A stretch of DNA of 64,000 nucleotides, taken from NCBI GenBank assembly GCA_050084515.1, contig CM114271.1, positions 65,596,001-65,660,000 on the forward strand. The letters run 5' to 3'. The DNA is from Blasia pusilla (Eukaryota > Marchantiophyta > Marchantiopsida > Blasiales). Shown one piece after another: positions 60,422 to 64,000 of this stretch; the stretch's first letter is position 1; each line of letters opens with the position of its first letter. The notes under the pieces are model-generated. The model was not told where the DNA came from. It was given only the letters and a program-made list of their open reading frames with translations, and did no database searches. Both the position numbers and the translations under genes were made by a program.

Positions 60422-60870
60422 GTAAGTGTAAAAGCATCCCAACAACCGTCCCGACCCAGCAAGAAGATACTCACGTGTTCATGGCATGCATTGCCATCTC
60501 CACCGTCGCCATGTGATGAGGGAATGGGTGAAGGACCACTGCATTCACGCAAAAATGTGCCTCCAATGAGTTGGGCGCTCCTCCGCAAACTTGGTCCACG
60601 CCATGAACCTGTGATTTCCATCCCAGATGAAGAAATGCAGATTCCTCATCCAGCTGAATTCCGTGCCCTCTACTTGCCTTATGAAATCCTGGTCTCGCAT
60701 CCTCCATAATATGTCGAGCTTTTCCAAGTCCTCCTCCGTAACCAGAGCTTGGGTTCCATGCTCGTCGTAAGGCTGAACATAGAAGGGAGGAAAGTTGTTG
60801 ACGTAGGATGCTGTCGCCGCCGATTGTTTAAGCTTCGCGATGTCCTCGTCGGACTGAATTTCGCAGACAT

Positions 60871-60908
60871 ATTCCATTGTCCGCAATCGGCAGAGCGGAC
60901 AATGGAAT
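60871..60908. repeat. Hairpin at the probable frameshift
   Basis: ATTCCATTGTCCGC (60871-60884) and its exact reverse complement (60895-60908) flank 10 bases. It lies in the second exon, just where the ParB-like reading frame breaks, so it may have arisen by a small inverted duplication. Confidence 0.7.
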
Positions 60909-62012
60909 CCTCGGGGCGTTGTGGCCCTCCATGAGTGCCATCTGCTTTACCACCTGTCAGAAGCGGGACAAGATCAATAAGCTACACTGAATTCCCAATG
61001 AATTGCAATTCACATAATTCAAAAAACCCAGATCCTCTCTTATCCGCTCGAAAATGGGGTCGGTTTCTTGACTAGCCAACTTGTCTGAGACAGAAGCTGG
61101 CAAATCGACTGGGAACTCGTCGATGCGATAGAGGTCGATGTCCTCCGCCGGGCTTGGAGACGAGAATGACCGCTCTCCGGCTTCTTCGGCCATGTCCACC
61201 ATCTCCACGCTGGCGGTCCTCATGACCTCGTCGTCATCGATTTGAACTTCTGGCGTTTCCACTATGTTGATTGTGTCCCCGAACTTCATGGGGGACATTT
61301 CCTGTATCTCAACACTTTCGGTTGGACGGGCAGGGCTATCGTCAATGGCTATCGCTTTTTCCCTCCTCGCTTTAGCCAATTCTGCTCTCCTCACCGACGC
61401 ATCCTGACGCTTCTTTTCTCTCTTTTCGTCGGCGATCCATTTCTTCAAGGCCTGCGACGTCTTAGCATCTGCGTTTTGTTTATCGAGCGCCTCTTGAACA
61501 CGTCTTGCAAGAAGCACCTGGTTGTGCATCTCCGCTTCCCTTTCCCGGTCCTCGATTTCCTGCTGCCTAATTTCATTCGCCGAACGAGGCCGGAGATCTT
61601 GACGAGAGTCCTAATGGACTTCGGAGTGAAGCTCCCAGACTTGTTGGCTTGTCATTTTTTCCTCATCATTTTTTCCGGAAATGCCTCCACCTATGTCCAC
61701 GATGAATCCCTTGATCAGTCGCCTTGCTGATGTCGAGATGGGTAGCTCGAATCGTCTCGCGATCGTTCAGTCGAACCGTCTCGCTCTCGTTCCCTCCTAT
61801 CGACTCGCGATGTGTCGCCATGTGAAACGCCCCTTCGTATCTGATCAGCTGCTGCGCAGGAGAGTGAGGAATGGAGATCGCGAAATGAGAATCCGGAAAT
61901 GAGCAATTTCTGCCCTATTTATACTTTTCTAGCCGTTGGGCTGACCGTTGGGTCCCGTCGTCCGTTCGACGGCGACGTGCCGGAGGTTACGAAAGTCTGC
62001 AGGTGAAAAATG

Positions 62013-62611
62013 GCAACCCGTCGAAGTCTGACAGGTTGCGCGCCTCCGCCATCCTGGGTACGTCGCCACGTGCGCAAGCAACCCGTCGGAGACCGACGGG
62101 TTGAGCGCCTCCGTCGTCTTCGGAAAAGAACGCGAGGTACCGGCGCAACCCGTCGGAGACCGACATGTTGCGCGCCTCCGCCGTGTTTGGGACGGGAACG
62201 GGACGTACCCAGGCAATCCATCGGAGACCGTTGGGTTGCACGCTTCCCTCGTCAAGGGTTAAGAACGCGGGCTTCCCGCGCAAGTTGTCGGAGTCCAACT
62301 GGCTGCACACTTCATGTAAGCACCACAAGGCAAGGCCCTTGCGCAACCCGTTGGAGGGCGACGGGTTGCACGCCTCGCCGTCTTTGGTCAAATAGGTGAG
62401 GCACCCGCGGAACTCTTCGGGAACAGACGGTTTGCACGCCTCCGGCATCTTCGGGCAAGAAGGAGCGGTATCCGAGCAACTCGTCGGAGAGCGACGGGTT
62501 GCTCGCTTCGACAATGTTTGGCAGAAGCGTGCAACCCGTCCGAAGCCGACGAGTTGCAGGCTTTGGTTAGCTTCTGGTAATTTTTGAGTTACCAGGACTC
62601 CGACGGGTTCC
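62013..62611. repeat. Palindrome array 3, between divergent genes
   Basis: Units at 62013-62039, 62078-62104, 62145-62171, 62213-62239, 62280-62306, 62343-62369, 62407-62435, 62476-62502 and 62531-62557, and a half-unit at about 62594-62611. Starts are 55-69 bases apart. Most spacers begin CGCCTCCG or similar, showing descent from one repeat. More GC-rich than array 2. Located upstream of the minus-strand gene and upstream of the plus-strand frame starting 62840. Confidence 0.88.
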
Positions 62612-62759
62612 AAGTGTGATTCGCAACCCTCTACTTCCCAAATCCGGTAACACATTGCAAATGGTGAATGTGTTCTGAGGTGATCCATTGTGTCAGACAA
62701 TGTCACCCACCAAATTCATCTTGTCAGTAAAAATCTGTCAGGAGTATCTGTTTTCCTAT

Positions 62760-62822
62760 TCACTATAAATTAAAAATTCTCATTCTCATTCTCATTCTCT
62801 TTCTCATTCTCACCCTCCTCCC
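62760..62822 (+). promoter_or_regulatory. ATTCTC repeat leader
   Basis: Five CATTCTC repeats and a CT-rich tract directly precede the ATG at 62840, the kind of pyrimidine-rich leader common in plant 5' UTRs. A possible TATA-like CTATAAATTAAA lies at about 62763. Confidence 0.45.
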
Positions 62823-62839
62823 GTACGAAATTTTTGGGA

Positions 62840-63430
62840 ATGGATAATTATGTTAAGCTCACTTGTGGCAGTCATCTAGTGGCCCTTCCTCAATCAGAAA
62901 TCATTCGACCCCAAGCTTGTGAGTCTTTCATAGCAGTGGATGAAAATTTTCTGTCTGTTCGATTTCTTCTCCAAATTGGAACCATCTTTGTATCCAAAGA
63001 TGTTAGGGTGGACGGTACGGAAGACATAGTAGGTGAGACGGTCCAACTAGTAACCTCATACCGTAAAGTATGGAATCTCCTACCTCTAGCAAATGGTCAA
63101 TACAGAGTTTACGGCCTGCCCTTGAATTCGTTTGTTTCCCAAGTAGAGGGTCTAGAATTTCCTAGTGCTCCGAGCTCTACGTTTGCAACTCCAAGCTCTG
63201 CACATCCGGCTTCGACTCCAACTTCGCACGCTCGTAACAATGTTGTTCTTCCTGAAGAGATTCGGATATTATCAACCTCAATGGATTTGTCAGACACCAA
63301 TCGGGCCCTCTGTCCGCCTACTCGTTCCTCTTGCGAATATCAGGCAATAGTTTGCTTTCGTCTCTGGCCTTGAAAATGTTCAAGCACATTCTTGTCGACG
63401 AGCTGCCGCCCACGTACGATGGTAATTGCA
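62840..63430 (+). CDS. Hypothetical protein, 5' part of an unknown gene
   Basis: I do not recognise it. An ATG at 62840 opens a frame of about 177 codons (MDNYVKLTCGSHLVALPQSE, LQIGTIFVSKDVRVDGTEDI, LPLANGQYRVYGLPLNSF), then a Ser/Thr/Pro/Ala-rich linker. A further segment in another frame (LALKMFKHILVDELPPTYDG, about 63360-63421) ends at a GT, suggesting a second exon. It is followed by a copy of part of the last exon of the minus-strand unknown gene. Probably a truncated relative of a multigene family. Confidence 0.4.
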
Positions 63431-63469
63431 TTTTTGAGTTTCCTCCACTTGCTGTTCTTGCTCAAAAGA

Positions 63470-63575
63470 AGGATGGAGGACGAGACATTCTCCATGTACG
63501 ACATGGAGATGGGGCAGCACATGTCCAATTGGGAGGTGGAGAATTGCCCCATTTGGCTTGACTTCAACGACCTTT
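63470..63575 (+). pseudogene. Inverted copy of part of the unknown gene's last exon
   Basis: About 90 bases from GAGACATTCTCCATG to GACTTCAACGA are almost identical to the reverse complement of 58680-58770, and encode DETFSMYDMEMGQHMSNWEV and CPIWLDFND with a single visible change (Asp to Asn). A stop follows at once. High identity implies a recent copy. Confidence 0.8.
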
Positions 63576-63717
63576 GAAGCGCATTTCCTCTTCTACCAAC
63601 ATTGCACTTATTTTTTCAAAAGTAAGCGTCATGGGTCTTACTTGAGTATTCAATGCAGTGATCAAACTGTCATATCTTGGAGGAAAAATCCTTATGCATC
63701 GATGTGCCAAATCTTCC

Positions 63718-63996
63718 CTAGACTTTGAAATTCCTACATACGCTATCTAATCTTGAAGATTCTTGGTCCTTGTAAAAAATTGCCCCGCGCTTTCTCCTTC
63801 TCAAAAATTTCTCGGATGTAAGCTGATTCTCCAGATTCTGAATCCGAGTCTCATTCCTCGTTTCATACTGATTCTTCAGAATGTTCCACACCTCAGCAGT
63901 AGTGGTTGTATGTTGAATGAGAGTCATGAAAGAATCAGTTACATTCGTGATAATTGCATGTAGAGCATCAGCGTTTCCGCGTTTCCATGCCAGCAA
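63718..63996 (-). mobile_element. Copia gag fragment at window edge
   Basis: The minus-strand frame reads AWKRGNADALHAIITNVTDS, TTTAEVWNILKNQYETRNET and RIQNLENQLTSEKF, the pattern of the UBN2/DUF4219-type gag of copia elements. It continues past the window end, so the extent is unknown. Confidence 0.75.
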
Positions 63997-64000
63997 TACA

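Larger units (their letters stand above)
57959..61610 (-). pseudogene. Unknown multi-exon gene with ParB-like segment, probably decayed
   Basis: I do not recognise the family. Best exons: about 61014-61608, about 60549-60953, 59529-59792 and 57959-59438; the last three join in phase 2 with GT-AG sites. The first exon is charged and coiled (EIRQQEIEDREREAEMHNQV, KREKKRQDASVRRAELAKAR). The second contains RIPLSAL, TMEYVCEIQSDEDIAKLKQS and FFIWDGNHRFMAW, reminiscent of the N-terminal ParB/sulfiredoxin fold with its G-x-H-R motif. The last exon (494 codons) has EFYKELKAIIKRQRKRD, ETFSMYDMEMGQHMSDWEVE and a low-complexity Lys/Ser/Glu tail. Damage: a TAG at about 61611 ends the upstream frame (MTSQQVWELHSEVH then stop), and the second exon seems frameshifted near 60895. 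Function unknown; it could be a transposon-borne gene. Confidence 0.55.

Noticed and set aside
61987-62706. Minus-strand 239-codon frame with repeated SDGLRR-type peptides
   Set aside because: It is array 3 read through; unit spacing is not a multiple of three, so no protein repeat is kept. Arrays produce long open frames on both strands by composition.

Overview
The window looks like nuclear DNA of a land plant. It holds an intact 15-exon gene (minus strand, 34401-41912) for the peroxisomal import receptor PEX5, with plant-type order and length, and a small three-exon gene (minus, 2115-3224) for a probable plastid-targeted membrane protein. Nearly everything else is old, broken retroelement sequence, Helitron-like ends and AT-rich intergenic DNA. 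The repeats (gypsy with two LTR families, copia, and a non-LTR element with a restriction-like nuclease) would fit a non-flowering plant genome, but the species cannot be fixed from sequence alone.

Layout: 0-5.8 kb, plastid-protein gene and unassigned sequence. 5.8-12.6 kb, a large inverted repeat around a gypsy remnant with a 1.28-kb LTR (6943-8219), then roughly 450-500 bp tandem repeats at 10.0-11.0 kb. 13.1-21.3 kb, two copies of a second gypsy family separated by AT-rich DNA. 21.3-28.6 kb, mostly featureless AT-rich DNA with two miniature Helitron-like insertions and a long hairpin. 28.6-32.2 kb, a decayed non-LTR retrotransposon split by a solo-LTR-like copia sequence. 34.4-42.0 kb, PEX5. 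43.35-48.58 kb, a complete but dead copia element with two 312-bp LTRs. 48.9-51.0 kb, a second copia remnant on the opposite strand, whose LTR matches the one inside the non-LTR element. 51-57 kb, GC-rich repeats, a tandem duplication, a gypsy integrase fragment and a second copy of the 1.28-kb LTR.

The most unusual region is 57.3-63.6 kb. A multi-exon minus-strand gene or pseudogene (61.6-57.96 kb) encodes a protein I do not recognise, with a ParB-like segment containing a GNHR motif. Three arrays of about 27-bp near-perfect palindromes (arms CAACCCGTCGGA and TCCGACGGGTTG, repeated about every 52-69 bp) lie upstream of it, inside its 756-bp intron, and beyond its 3' end. A divergent unknown gene starts at 62840, and a short inverted copy of the last exon of the first gene lies at about 63.48-63.57 kb. 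The association of palindrome arrays with this unknown gene family is the best candidate for something undescribed.

Genes in the window do not form a pathway. PEX5 (peroxisome) and the plastid protein are independent nuclear genes set among repeats.
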